64,000 nt of DNA from Prevotella sp. AGR2160 (GTDB lineage Bacteria; Bacteroidota; Bacteroidia; Bacteroidales; Bacteroidaceae): the NCBI RefSeq assembly GCF_000424185.1, contig NZ_AUJK01000009.1:44097-108096 (forward strand). The letters are read 5' to 3'. The stretch's first letter is position 1; every line of letters begins with the position of its first letter. The position numbers and the translations under genes were made by a program. The notes under the pieces are model-generated. The model was not told where the DNA came from and searched no databases. It saw nothing but the letters and a program-made list of their open reading frames with translations. Below, piece by piece: positions 49,452 through 57,093 of the stretch.

Positions 49452-49463
49452 AGCCTCACCCCC

Positions 49464-49488
49464 GACCCCTCCCCGAAGGGGGAGGGGA
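49464..49488 (+). repeat. C-rich hairpin after the second amylase
   Basis: CCCCTCC-CCGAAGG-GGGAGGGG inverted repeat following the AAAGCCTCACCCCC word. Confidence 0.55.
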
Positions 49489-49499
49489 GTAAAATGCGA

Positions 49500-49541
49500 G
49501 ACACGCCCTGTCTTCCCTTTTGTGGGAAGGCAGGGCGTGTC
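49500..49541. terminator. 18 bp-stem hairpin between convergent amylase and trp operons
   Basis: GACACGCCCTGTCTTCCC and GGGAAGGCAGGGCGTGTC arms with one G-T pair and a TTTTGT loop. T-tracts are weak on both sides, but the place at a convergent junction supports a terminator role. Confidence 0.65.
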
Positions 49542-49550
49542 GTTTCCGGG

Positions 49551-49586
49551 CTTGCCGTTGTGTGCTTGCGCTTTGCAAGCGCAAGG
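49551..49586. repeat. Family C hairpin repeat, copy 4
   Basis: CTTGCCGTTGTGTGCTTGCG then CTTTGCAAGCGCAAGG, near the 3' end of trpG. Confidence 0.78.
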
Positions 49587-49614
49587 AAGCGCAGAAGCTG
49601 AGGTGAGAGGCCTC

Positions 49615-50184
49615 TTATTTCTTCAGGAAGTTCTCCATGATCTTCCGGCCTTTCGGCGTGAGGACGCTCTCGGGATGGAACTGGATGCCATGGATGTCAT
49701 AGTCCTTATGTTTCAGGCCCATGATCTCACCGTCATCACTCAGCGCGGTGATCTCCAGACAGTCGGGGAAATCCTCACGGCTGACGACCCAGCTGTGATA
49801 ACGGCCGACGGTGATCTCCCGTGGCAGTCCCTCGAAGAGCGCATCGTTGCCGAGAGTCATGATTGGTGTGGCGACACCATGGTATACTTCTTTGAGGTTC
49901 GTCAGTTTGGCGCCGAAGACCTCACCGATGGCCTGATGGCCGAGACAGACGCCGAGCATCGGTTTCTTCCCGGCATAAGTGCGGATGACATCCTCCAAAA
50001 GACCGGCCTCGGAGGGGATGCCGGGACCCGGCGACAGTACGATCTTGTCGTATTTCTCCAGGTCCTCGAGTTTGAACTGGTCATTACGCAGTACGTCAAC
50101 CTCAGCGCCAATCGATTTGATGAGGTGCGCGAGGTTATACGTGAATGAGTCGTAATTATCTACTATTACAATTTTCATATCCAT
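49615..50184 (-). CDS. trpG: Anthranilate synthase glutamine amidotransferase subunit
   Basis: Supplies ammonia from glutamine to TrpE in the first step of tryptophan synthesis. 189 residues, triad-type glutaminase: SPGPGIP oxyanion loop near 51, nucleophile Cys80 in GVCLGHQAIG, and FHPES with the catalytic His/Glu near 170. The start may be either Met1 or Met3 (MDMKIVIVDNYDSFTYNL). Last gene of the trp operon, starting one base from the trpE stop. Confidence 0.95.
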   Translation of the reverse strand: MDMKIVIVDNYDSFTYNLAHLIKSIGAEVDVLRNDQFKLEDLEKYDKIVLSPGPGIPSEAGLLEDVIRTYAGKKPMLGVCLGHQAIGEVFGAKLTNLKEVYHGVATPIMTLGNDALFEGLPREITVGRYHSWVVSREDFPDCLEITALSDDGEIMGLKHKDYDIHGIQFHPESVLTPKGRKIMENFLKK

Positions 50185-51606
50185 TTACTTTTCTGCTTGT
50201 TGGATGGCGGCAACGAGTGCTCCCAACTTATTATTACTCTCGTTGAGCTCATAGGCATCATTACTCTTGGCGACGACACCACTGCCGGCCTGGAACCACA
50301 GCTCACCATTGCGCGAGATGAAGGTGCGGATGACGATGGCCTGGTTGAGGTCACCATTGAGACCGATGAAGCCGATGCAGCCACCATAGGCACCACGGTT
50401 GTGTGGCTCGAGCTCGGAGATGATCTGCATGGCACGGACCTTCGGCGCTCCCGAGAGGGTACCGGCGGGGAACGTGTCGATGAACTCCTTGATATGGTCG
50501 GCACCGTCATTCAGCGTGCCACTGACACGGCTGACAAGGTGGATGACATGACTGTAGTACTGCATATCCTTGTAGAAGTCGACATGCACGTCATGACAGT
50601 TACGGCTGAGGTCGTTACGGGCGAGGTCAACGAGCATGACATGTTCGGCATTCTCCTTCGGGTCGTTGCGCAGGAACTCGGCGGCACGACGGTCTGCCTC
50701 AGGGTCATGGGTGCGCTTCGTCGTTCCGGCGATCGGATCGATGAAGGCCTTGTTGCCGACGATGCGGTTATGCGTCTCGGGGGAAGAACCGAAGATGCGG
50801 AAACCACCGAAGTCAAAATAGAACAGATACGGACTGGGGTTGATGGAGCGCAGGGCACGGTAGAGGCGGAAGTCATCACCCTCGTATTTCTGACAGAAAC
50901 GGCGGGAGATGACGATCTGGAACACGTCACCACGCAGACAGTGCTGGACGCAACGGCGGATATTCGCCTTATGCTCCTCATCAGTGAGGGTAGAGTAGGC
51001 GTCGCCGATGGCTTTAAAGCCGAAGGGTTTCACGTTGGCTTTGTTGATGGCTTTCTCAAGTTCGTCGAGGCGCTGCTCACCGTCGAGGGTGATGAGTTGC
51101 ATGGTGTTGTTGAAATGGTCGAAGACGATGAGGTCCCGGTACATGATATAGTACATGTCGGGGGCGTCATTCTTCTCCATCGTCGTATCCTTCACGGGGA
51201 TATTCTCGAAATAGCGGACGGCATTGAAGGCGGTATAGCCATAGACGCCGTAATACTCACTCCCCGGGCCTGTGATCTTGAAAGCATTCAGAAAGTCGTT
51301 GATGCCCTTGGAGATGGCGAGCTTACACGCCTCGCCGCAACCGGGACCGAAAGGCGGCAGCTGCTGCGTCTTCGTCGTCCCGTCGGGCCATGACGTAATG
51401 AGTTTACCGTGGCTGACAGCGACGGATGCCATGGGATGGATGCCAATAAACGACCGGCTGTTCTCTGTCCCGTGATAGTCTGATGACTCCATCAGCGCAC
51501 TCTTCGGATACAGGTCCCGCAGGCGGAGATACACGCCGACAGGGGTATAGAGGTCAGCCAATATAACCCTTTCATTCGCCCGAAGGGCGTAGCTAGAATT
51601 TTCCAT
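50185..51606 (-). CDS. trpE: Anthranilate synthase component I
   Basis: Converts chorismate to anthranilate with ammonia from TrpG. 473 residues: N-terminal regulatory part with a feedback-type serine-containing patch (LMESSDYHG, near 38-46), and the chorismate-binding domain with DPIAGTTKRTHD near 300, ENAEHVMLVDLARNDLSR near 325, and TFPAGTLSGAPKVRAM near 385. It overlaps the end of trpB by 14 bp, so translation is coupled. Confidence 0.95.
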   Translation of the reverse strand: MENSSYALRANERVILADLYTPVGVYLRLRDLYPKSALMESSDYHGTENSRSFIGIHPMASVAVSHGKLITSWPDGTTKTQQLPPFGPGCGEACKLAISKGINDFLNAFKITGPGSEYYGVYGYTAFNAVRYFENIPVKDTTMEKNDAPDMYYIMYRDLIVFDHFNNTMQLITLDGEQRLDELEKAINKANVKPFGFKAIGDAYSTLTDEEHKANIRRCVQHCLRGDVFQIVISRRFCQKYEGDDFRLYRALRSINPSPYLFYFDFGGFRIFGSSPETHNRIVGNKAFIDPIAGTTKRTHDPEADRRAAEFLRNDPKENAEHVMLVDLARNDLSRNCHDVHVDFYKDMQYYSHVIHLVSRVSGTLNDGADHIKEFIDTFPAGTLSGAPKVRAMQIISELEPHNRGAYGGCIGFIGLNGDLNQAIVIRTFISRNGELWFQAGSGVVAKSNDAYELNESNNKLGALVAAIQQAEK

Positions 51607-52804
51607 ATTCCTTAGCCATTTCTTTATGATTCAAATACGTGTTCATATCCTTGTCGCCACGACCGGAGACGGTGAGGACGACGACATCATCGGGGTTGAA
51701 CTTCAGATGCTTCAGGGCAGCGATGGCATGGGCACTCTCGATGGCGGGGATGATACCCTCCGTACGTGTCAGCTCATAACCGGCATAGATGGCCTCGTCA
51801 TCATTGATGGCCAGCACCTGCTCACGACCCTTTTGGGCGAGATAGGCGTGCATTGGGCCGATACCGGGATAGTCGAGGCCCGCGGAGATCGTGAAGGCCT
51901 CCTTGATCTGGCCATCATCGGTCTGCATCACGAGGGTGCGGGCACCATGGATGATACCCTCCGTGCCACAGTGGATAGTGGCGGCGGTATAGTCGGTGTC
52001 GATACCATGGCCACCGGCCTCGGCGAGAACAATCTTCACGCGGTCGTCATCGACATAATGGTAGATGGTACCGGCGGCGTTACTGCCACCACCGACGCAG
52101 GCGATGAGATAGTCGGGATAGTCGCGGCCGATCTTCTCCTGCAGTTGCTCCTTGATCTCCTCGGAGATGATGCTCTGCATCTTCGCCACGATATCAGGAT
52201 AGGGATGGGGACCCATCGTGGAACCGACGATATAGAACGTGTCCTCGGGATGGCAGCACCAGTCACGGATAGCGGCGGAGCAGGCATCGGAGAGCGTCAT
52301 GTTTCCCGTTGTGACGGGGTGTACCTTCGCGCCGAGCATCTTCATTCGTTCCACGTTAGGGTGCTGGCGCTCGACATCGGTCTTTCCCATGTAGATTTCA
52401 CACTCCATATTGAAGAGGGCACAGACGGTAGCCGTGGCGACACCATGCTGACCGGCACCGGTCTCGGCGATGATACGCTTCTTTCCCATCTTACGGGCCA
52501 GGAGGATCTGTCCGATGGTGTTGTTGATCTTATGGGCACCGGTATGGTTCAGGTCCTCACGCTTCAGGTAGAGCTGACAGCCATAGCGCTCACTCATGCG
52601 CTTGGCATAATAGAGAGGTGAGGGACGGCCGACATAGTCTTTCAGCAGACTGTGGTATTCTTTCTTGAACTCGTCACTCTCGATGATCGGGAGGTAGGCA
52701 TCCTGCAGGTCGTGTACACATTTATAAAGGATCTCCGGGACATAGGCACCGCCATACTGTCCGAAGAAACCGTCCTTGGTGGGGTTGGTCAAACTATTAC
52801 TCAT
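51593..52804 (-). CDS. trpB: Tryptophan synthase beta chain
   Basis: Condenses indole and serine with pyridoxal phosphate. 403 residues; the PLP lysine is Lys92 in NHTGAHKINN, the phosphate loop is CVGGGSNAAG near 240, and GRDYPDYLIA, EGIIPAIESAHA near 360 are typical TrpB1 features. Preceded by trpA and overlapping trpE. Confidence 0.97.
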   Translation of the reverse strand: MSNSLTNPTKDGFFGQYGGAYVPEILYKCVHDLQDAYLPIIESDEFKKEYHSLLKDYVGRPSPLYYAKRMSERYGCQLYLKREDLNHTGAHKINNTIGQILLARKMGKKRIIAETGAGQHGVATATVCALFNMECEIYMGKTDVERQHPNVERMKMLGAKVHPVTTGNMTLSDACSAAIRDWCCHPEDTFYIVGSTMGPHPYPDIVAKMQSIISEEIKEQLQEKIGRDYPDYLIACVGGGSNAAGTIYHYVDDDRVKIVLAEAGGHGIDTDYTAATIHCGTEGIIHGARTLVMQTDDGQIKEAFTISAGLDYPGIGPMHAYLAQKGREQVLAINDDEAIYAGYELTRTEGIIPAIESAHAIAALKHLKFNPDDVVVLTVSGRGDKDMNTYLNHKEMAKEYGKF

Positions 52805-52810
52805 GGGTCT

Positions 52811-53587
52811 TTATTTCTTTAATGCGTCAAACAATTCAGTTAATGCCTTGTCGGGATCTTTCGTCTCGTTGAGCAAGGTCACGAATTTTGAACCGATGAT
52901 GGCACCGGCGGCATTGGCCTGTGCGCTCTCCAGCGTCTGCTTGTTGGAGATACCGAAACCGATCATGCGGGGATGCTTCAGGTTCATACCGTTGATATGA
53001 CGGAAGTAGGCCTGCTTGGCCTCGCCGAAGCTCTTCTGGGCTCCTGTGATACTTGCGGAGGAGACCATATAGATGAAACCGTCGGTGTTCTCATCAATGA
53101 AACGGATGCGCTCCTCACTCGTCTCGGGCGTGATCATCATGATGACACGGATGTCATACTTGTCGGCGACGGGCTTGACGACATTCATATAATCCTCAAA
53201 GGGCAGGTCGGGGATTATGCAGCCGCTGGCACCACTCTCCACACAACTCTGGAAGAAATGTTCGATGCCATAATGCATGATGACATTGAGATACCCCATC
53301 ATCACCAACGGGATCGTGACCTGGTCCTTGATAGCCTTCAACTGGTCGAAGATCTTCTGCAGCGTGGTGCCGTTCTTCAGGGCCACGGTACCGGCAGCCT
53401 GGATGACGGGACCGTCGGCGAGGGGATCACTGAAGGGGATACCCACCTCGATCATGTCGATACCACGGCGCTGCATCGTCAGAATGACATCGGCAGTGCC
53501 TTCGAGTGTCGGACAGCCGGCACAGAAATACAGGGAGAGGAGCTTGCGGTCTCCCCGGGTTTGGAAGAGTGTGTTTATTTTGTTCAT
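52811..53587 (-). CDS. trpA: Tryptophan synthase alpha chain
   Basis: Cleaves indole-3-glycerol phosphate and channels indole to TrpB. 258 residues; catalytic Glu in DMIEVGIPFSDPLADGPVIQ (about 45-65), Asp in GCIIPDLPFED near 138, and the phosphate site VGFGISNK region (IGFGISNKQT) near 214. Six bases separate it from trpB. Confidence 0.95.
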   Translation of the reverse strand: MNKINTLFQTRGDRKLLSLYFCAGCPTLEGTADVILTMQRRGIDMIEVGIPFSDPLADGPVIQAAGTVALKNGTTLQKIFDQLKAIKDQVTIPLVMMGYLNVIMHYGIEHFFQSCVESGASGCIIPDLPFEDYMNVVKPVADKYDIRVIMMITPETSEERIRFIDENTDGFIYMVSSASITGAQKSFGEAKQAYFRHINGMNLKHPRMIGFGISNKQTLESAQANAAGAIIGSKFVTLLNETKDPDKALTELFDALKK

Positions 53588-53596
53588 TGTGGGGAA

Positions 53597-54298
53597 TTAA
53601 TTTCTTATTTTTTCTATAAACTCTCTTAACTGATTTACATCTTTATATCCCGGCCGTGTCTCGAACTTACTGTTCAGATCGATGCCGCGGAACATCGGAT
53701 GATGGAAGGCCTTGATGCGGTCGGCATCATCAGGACCGATACCACCGGAGAGGAGGAAGGGCGTGTGACCGTCATAGGCCTGGAGAATATCCCAGTCATA
53801 CTGTGTGCCATTGCCACCGGCCAGTGGGCCTTTGGCATCAAAGAGGAAGAGGTCGACATGGCCTTCATAGTCCTCCGTGGCCTTGAGATCATCGGCGGTC
53901 TTCACGGGGAGGGCTTTGATGATCTTGATACCCGGCGCGATATCGGGGTCAAGGGTGCGCCGGAGGTTGTCGATCATCACGGGCGACTCATGGCCGTGGA
54001 GCTGTACATAACTGAGATGATAGTTGTATACGCGCGTAACGATGTTTTGGGGCATGTCGTCAACGAAGACGCCGCAGAAGTTGATCAAATCATTAGATTG
54101 GTCAGAGACGTGAGGGATCTTGATCTTCTGCTGTCCTTCAAGCACGGCATAGTCGGGGATGATGCCGGCGAGGCTGGAGGCCATGGGGACAAAACGCGGG
54201 GACTTCGGGGCGAAGATGAGTCCGATGATGTCGACGCCTAAGGCCCGCACCTGACGGATATTCTCGGCATCCGTCATGCCACAGACCTTAATCTTCAT
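53597..54298 (-). CDS. trpF: Phosphoribosylanthranilate isomerase
   Basis: Third step of the pathway after anthranilate. 233 residues, TIM barrel; KVCGMTDAENIRQ (catalytic Cys5 region), YVQLHGHES near 100, FLFDAKGPLAGGNGTQYDW near 152 (catalytic Asp), LSGGIGPDDA near 185 and GIDLNSKFE near 205. Its start overlaps the trpC end by 11 bp. The protein is a little longer than the usual 200-210 residues because of an insert near 70-90. Confidence 0.93.
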   Translation of the reverse strand: MKIKVCGMTDAENIRQVRALGVDIIGLIFAPKSPRFVPMASSLAGIIPDYAVLEGQQKIKIPHVSDQSNDLINFCGVFVDDMPQNIVTRVYNYHLSYVQLHGHESPVMIDNLRRTLDPDIAPGIKIIKALPVKTADDLKATEDYEGHVDLFLFDAKGPLAGGNGTQYDWDILQAYDGHTPFLLSGGIGPDDADRIKAFHHPMFRGIDLNSKFETRPGYKDVNQLREFIEKIRN

Positions 54299-55106
54299 CC
54301 TTCAGGCTTTTTATGAAGTTACTTAATGCAAGCCCCGGATCCTCTTCTCTCATGAAGCGCTCACCCATGAGAAAGCCGTTGAAACCGGCCTGGCGGAGCG
54401 CACGGATGGTCTCGGGCTTACTGATGCCGCTCTCGCTGATCTTACAAACACCCTCGGGGAGACGTTCGGCGAGGCGGAAACTGTTCTCCACATCGGTGAC
54501 GAAACTGCCGAGGTTACGGTTGTTGATCCCGTAGAGGTCAGGCCCGAGCTCGGCATATTCGAAGTCACGGTCGTTATGCATCTCCAGGAGAACCTCCAGT
54601 CCGAGGTCGTGGGCCATCTTCAGCAGGTGGCCACACTCTTCCTTCGTCAGACAGGCGGCGATGAGGAGGACGGCACTGGCACCGGCGACCTTCGCCTCAA
54701 AGAGCTGATACTCGTCGATGATAAAGTTCTTATAGAGAATAGGGAGCTTGACACCGAGGGCACGGGCATCCTTGATGAACTCATCATAACCCCCGAAATA
54801 CACCGCGTCGGTGAGGATGCTCACGGCGGAGGCGCCTCCTTTCTCATAGAGGGGCACGACATCCTTCACTTTCGCGTCACGATGGATCCAGCCTTTCGAC
54901 GGACTCTTGCGCTTGAACTCGGCAATGATACCACTGTCGGAGTCCATGATACGCTGACGCATCGACACACGCTTCCCGGGGTTCTTGGCTTCCTCGTCGA
55001 GGATCCCCGTCGTCTCGGCATAGAGGCGCTGGATAGGGATATACTGTTTGAAGTCGAGGAGCTCCTCACGCTTGTGGGCGACAATCTCTTCTAATATATC
55101 GGTCAT
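54288..55106 (-). CDS. trpC: Indole-3-glycerol phosphate synthase
   Basis: Closes the indole ring. 272 residues, TIM barrel with AEFKRKSPSKGWI near 63 (catalytic Glu/Lys), SILTDAVYFGG near 96, LYKNFIIDEYQL near 123, LYGINNRNLGSF near 192, and SESGISKPETIRAL near 225, the standard motifs. Not fused to trpF. A family A palindrome lies in the 46 bp gap to trpD. Confidence 0.95.
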   Translation of the reverse strand: MTDILEEIVAHKREELLDFKQYIPIQRLYAETTGILDEEAKNPGKRVSMRQRIMDSDSGIIAEFKRKSPSKGWIHRDAKVKDVVPLYEKGGASAVSILTDAVYFGGYDEFIKDARALGVKLPILYKNFIIDEYQLFEAKVAGASAVLLIAACLTKEECGHLLKMAHDLGLEVLLEMHNDRDFEYAELGPDLYGINNRNLGSFVTDVENSFRLAERLPEGVCKISESGISKPETIRALRQAGFNGFLMGERFMREEDPGLALSNFIKSLKDED

Positions 55107-55131
55107 ATTATTTTATTTTCACGTTATTGGC

Positions 55132-55156
55132 GGAACATGATGAATCATGTCCCTAC
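55132..55156. repeat. Family A palindrome, copy 16, inside the trp operon
   Basis: GGAACATGATGAATCATGTC plus CCTAC between trpD and trpC; the CTAC foot contains the trpD stop codon TAG (55153-55155). Confidence 0.88.
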
Positions 55157-56157
55157 TTGTTATATTCCACGAATTTCTTGAACGTGGCCAGGGCCTTGCC
55201 ACTGTCGATACTCTCGCGGGCGATGGCGATACACTCCTGGATGTTCTTCTTGCCTTTCTCCAACACCTGGATGGCGAAGGCGGCATTGGCCAGAACGATA
55301 TTCTTCTGTGCCGGGAGGGCCTTGTTGGCCAGGACATTGTCGAAGATCTCCTTCGCCTCTTCCTCCGTGGCACCACCGCGGAGCTCTTCGGGCTTGGCGA
55401 TGTCGAAGCCAAGGTCACTGGGCTTAAAGACCCGCTCGTAGTCGTTGGTCTGAACCTTGAAATCACCTGTGAGGGAGATCTCGTCATAGCCGTCGATGCT
55501 GTGGACGATGCCGTAGTCGATGCCGAGGCGCTGGTATACCTGGTTGTAGAGGCGCATCTGGTTGAGGTTAGCGACACCGAGTAGCTGGCATTGCGGCTTG
55601 CTCGGGTTCACGAGGGGACCGAGGAGGTTGAAGAAGGTGGGGAAGGGGAGGGCCTTACGCGTAGGACCGACGAACTTCATGGCCTTGGCGAAGAGCTGTG
55701 CATGGAGATAGACGATGCCGACCTCGTTGAGACAGCGGTTGAGTTTGTCGATATCATCGGTGAACTTCACGCCGTGGTTGGCAATGACATTAGAGGCTCC
55801 GGAGACGGAGGTGGCGGCATAGTTACCGTGTTTGGCGACCTTGTAGCCGGCACCGGCGATGACGAAACAGGATGTTGTGGAGATATTGAACGTGTTCTTG
55901 CGGTCACCACCCGTACCGACGACATCGATGTAGCGGTCACAGTCGAGGGGCACGGGGACACCCGTCTCGAGGATGCCGTCGCGGAAACCGAGGAGCTCGT
56001 CGACGGTGATACCGCGCATCTGGATAGCCGTGAGCAGTGCGCTGATCTCGGCATCATTGAGTTCTCCACGTGTAATACCGATGAGGATCTCTTTCGTCTC
56101 CTCACGGGTCAGCTCCTCATGATTGAGGAGCTTGTTGAATAATTCTGTTGCGTCCAT
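55153..56157 (-). CDS. trpD: Anthranilate phosphoribosyltransferase
   Basis: Adds phosphoribose to anthranilate. 334 residues; the PRPP/phosphate loop is VGTGGDRKNTFNIST near 79-93, KHGNYAATSVSGASNVIANHG near 107-127 (metal/substrate loop), and FVGPTRKALPFPTFFNLLGPL near 162. First structural gene of the operon, about 100 nt behind the leader peptide and attenuator. Its stop is inside a family A repeat. Confidence 0.95.
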   Translation of the reverse strand: MDATELFNKLLNHEELTREETKEILIGITRGELNDAEISALLTAIQMRGITVDELLGFRDGILETGVPVPLDCDRYIDVVGTGGDRKNTFNISTTSCFVIAGAGYKVAKHGNYAATSVSGASNVIANHGVKFTDDIDKLNRCLNEVGIVYLHAQLFAKAMKFVGPTRKALPFPTFFNLLGPLVNPSKPQCQLLGVANLNQMRLYNQVYQRLGIDYGIVHSIDGYDEISLTGDFKVQTNDYERVFKPSDLGFDIAKPEELRGGATEEEAKEIFDNVLANKALPAQKNIVLANAAFAIQVLEKGKKNIQECIAIARESIDSGKALATFKKFVEYNK

Positions 56158-56194
56158 AAGCTGAATATTTTATTTTTACAATCTTTTCTGATAT

Positions 56195-56226
56195 GAAAAA
56201 AGGCCTGTCGTGAAAACGGCAGGCCT
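56195..56226 (-). terminator. trp attenuator hairpin
   Basis: On the minus strand AGGCCTGCCG, loop TTTTCA, CGACAGGCCT, then TTTTTTC: an intrinsic terminator between the leader peptide and trpD. Confidence 0.85.
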
Positions 56227-56265
56227 CTGAGTGTATCTTTTCAGTATCTACACGGCTTGTGCGAC

Positions 56266-56325
56266 TCACGACTTTTTCAATCTTGAGCAACGCCACCACC
56301 AAGAAGTAGAAACTGTAAATGTCAT
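56266..56325 (-). CDS. trpL: trp operon leader peptide with three tandem Trp codons
   Basis: A 19-residue reading frame (begins MTFTVSTSWWWRC, ends LKKS) lying between the operon promoter and the attenuator hairpin. Three consecutive TGG codons at positions 9-11 are the classical signal for ribosome-stalling attenuation: with scarce charged tRNA-Trp the ribosome stalls and an antiterminator can form. The ATG is about 33 nt from the expected transcription start. Too short for ordinary ORF calling. Alternative frames contain no comparable pattern. Confidence 0.85.
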   Translation of the reverse strand: MTFTVSTSWWWRCSRLKKS

Positions 56326-56363
56326 ATTACTTATAGTTTAATTGTTATTTTTATTATTCGGTT

Positions 56364-56396
56364 GCAAATTTACAGCATTTATTTGAAACCACCAAA
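56364..56396 (-). promoter_or_regulatory. trp operon promoter
   Basis: Minus strand TTTG (56393-56396), 20 nt, TAAATTTGC (56364-56372), exact Bacteroidetes consensus and spacing. Confidence 0.8.
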
Positions 56397-56413
56397 GAAA
56401 TGGGCGAAAAAAA

Positions 56414-56983
56414 TCAAATTTTCTTTTGGCAGCACCAACGGCTGACTTTCATCAGAAGACCGAAATGGTCCGTCTCCTTCAGGAGATAGTATTTTTTGCT
56501 CATCCGGACGAGACGGCCCGTGAAGCCCTTCAGCGGCCCGTGATGGACGACGACGGGATCGCCGGCCTTCAGACGGCAGTCGGCGAGGGGCATGAGGTCG
56601 ACGATGGGCAGGTTCGAATTGCAGGCGAGTTGAAACTCATGCATCTCGGAGGCGCTGATGAGGGCATAAGCCTGCGACTCCTTGTTCTTACGCAACACAC
56701 TCACAGGGAAGGTACATTGCTGGATGATCGTACGGAATGTCTTGTCATCAACGGTACCCTCAACAAACAGGAGATTGTTCACAACGGGCTCCGGTTTCCG
56801 GCGGTGACGGCCGTCCTTGTCCTCATAGTCGCGGTAGCTTTCGGGAATAAAGGTATGAAGTCCCTTGTCCTCCAGATAGTCTCTCACCGCATAAGGACGG
56901 TAAGTGAACAGGCGGAGGGCATACCACGGAAGGGCTGCGCTCTGAGTCGTCTCAGCAAGTACATTCGTATTGTCAGGATTCAT
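56414..56983 (-). CDS. NusG-like (UpxY-type) transcription antitermination protein
   Basis: A 189-residue NusG paralogue. The N-terminal NGN domain starts PWYALRLFTYRPYAVRDYLEDKG (split, near 20-42), and the C-terminal KOW segment is AGDPVVVHHGPLKGFTGRLVRM near 145-165. In Bacteroides, UpxY proteins of this type promote read-through of capsule operon leaders; here no capsule genes follow. Instead it directly precedes the trp promoter and leader (17 bp away) on the same strand. The ATG at 56983 is chosen since the earlier one overlaps the promoter element TATTTTTGC (57004-57012). Confidence 0.82.
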   Translation of the reverse strand: MNPDNTNVLAETTQSAALPWYALRLFTYRPYAVRDYLEDKGLHTFIPESYRDYEDKDGRHRRKPEPVVNNLLFVEGTVDDKTFRTIIQQCTFPVSVLRKNKESQAYALISASEMHEFQLACNSNLPIVDLMPLADCRLKAGDPVVVHHGPLKGFTGRLVRMSKKYYLLKETDHFGLLMKVSRWCCQKKI

Positions 56984-57003
56984 GTTTTTACTCCTATAGG
57001 GTT

Positions 57004-57012
57004 GCAAAAATA
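57004..57012 (-). promoter_or_regulatory. -7 element of the NusG-like gene
   Basis: TATTTTTGC on the minus strand, 20 nt before the chosen ATG. Confidence 0.55.
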
Positions 57013-57045
57013 CGGTATTTTTTCCTTTCTTGCAAATATTTTTTG

Positions 57046-57054
57046 TAATTTTGC
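57046..57054 (+). promoter_or_regulatory. -7 element of the unknown 268-residue protein gene
   Basis: TAATTTTGC 39 nt upstream of the ATG, back-to-back with the promoter of the NusG-like gene. Confidence 0.55.
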
Positions 57055-57093
57055 AATTCCATATGAAAAAGGACCATAAAGGATAACGTAAAT

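Noticed and set aside
56117..56302. 61-codon minus-strand frame in the trp leader
   Set aside because: It overlaps the attenuator hairpin and trpD start; the 19-codon frame with three Trp codons fits the leader role much better.
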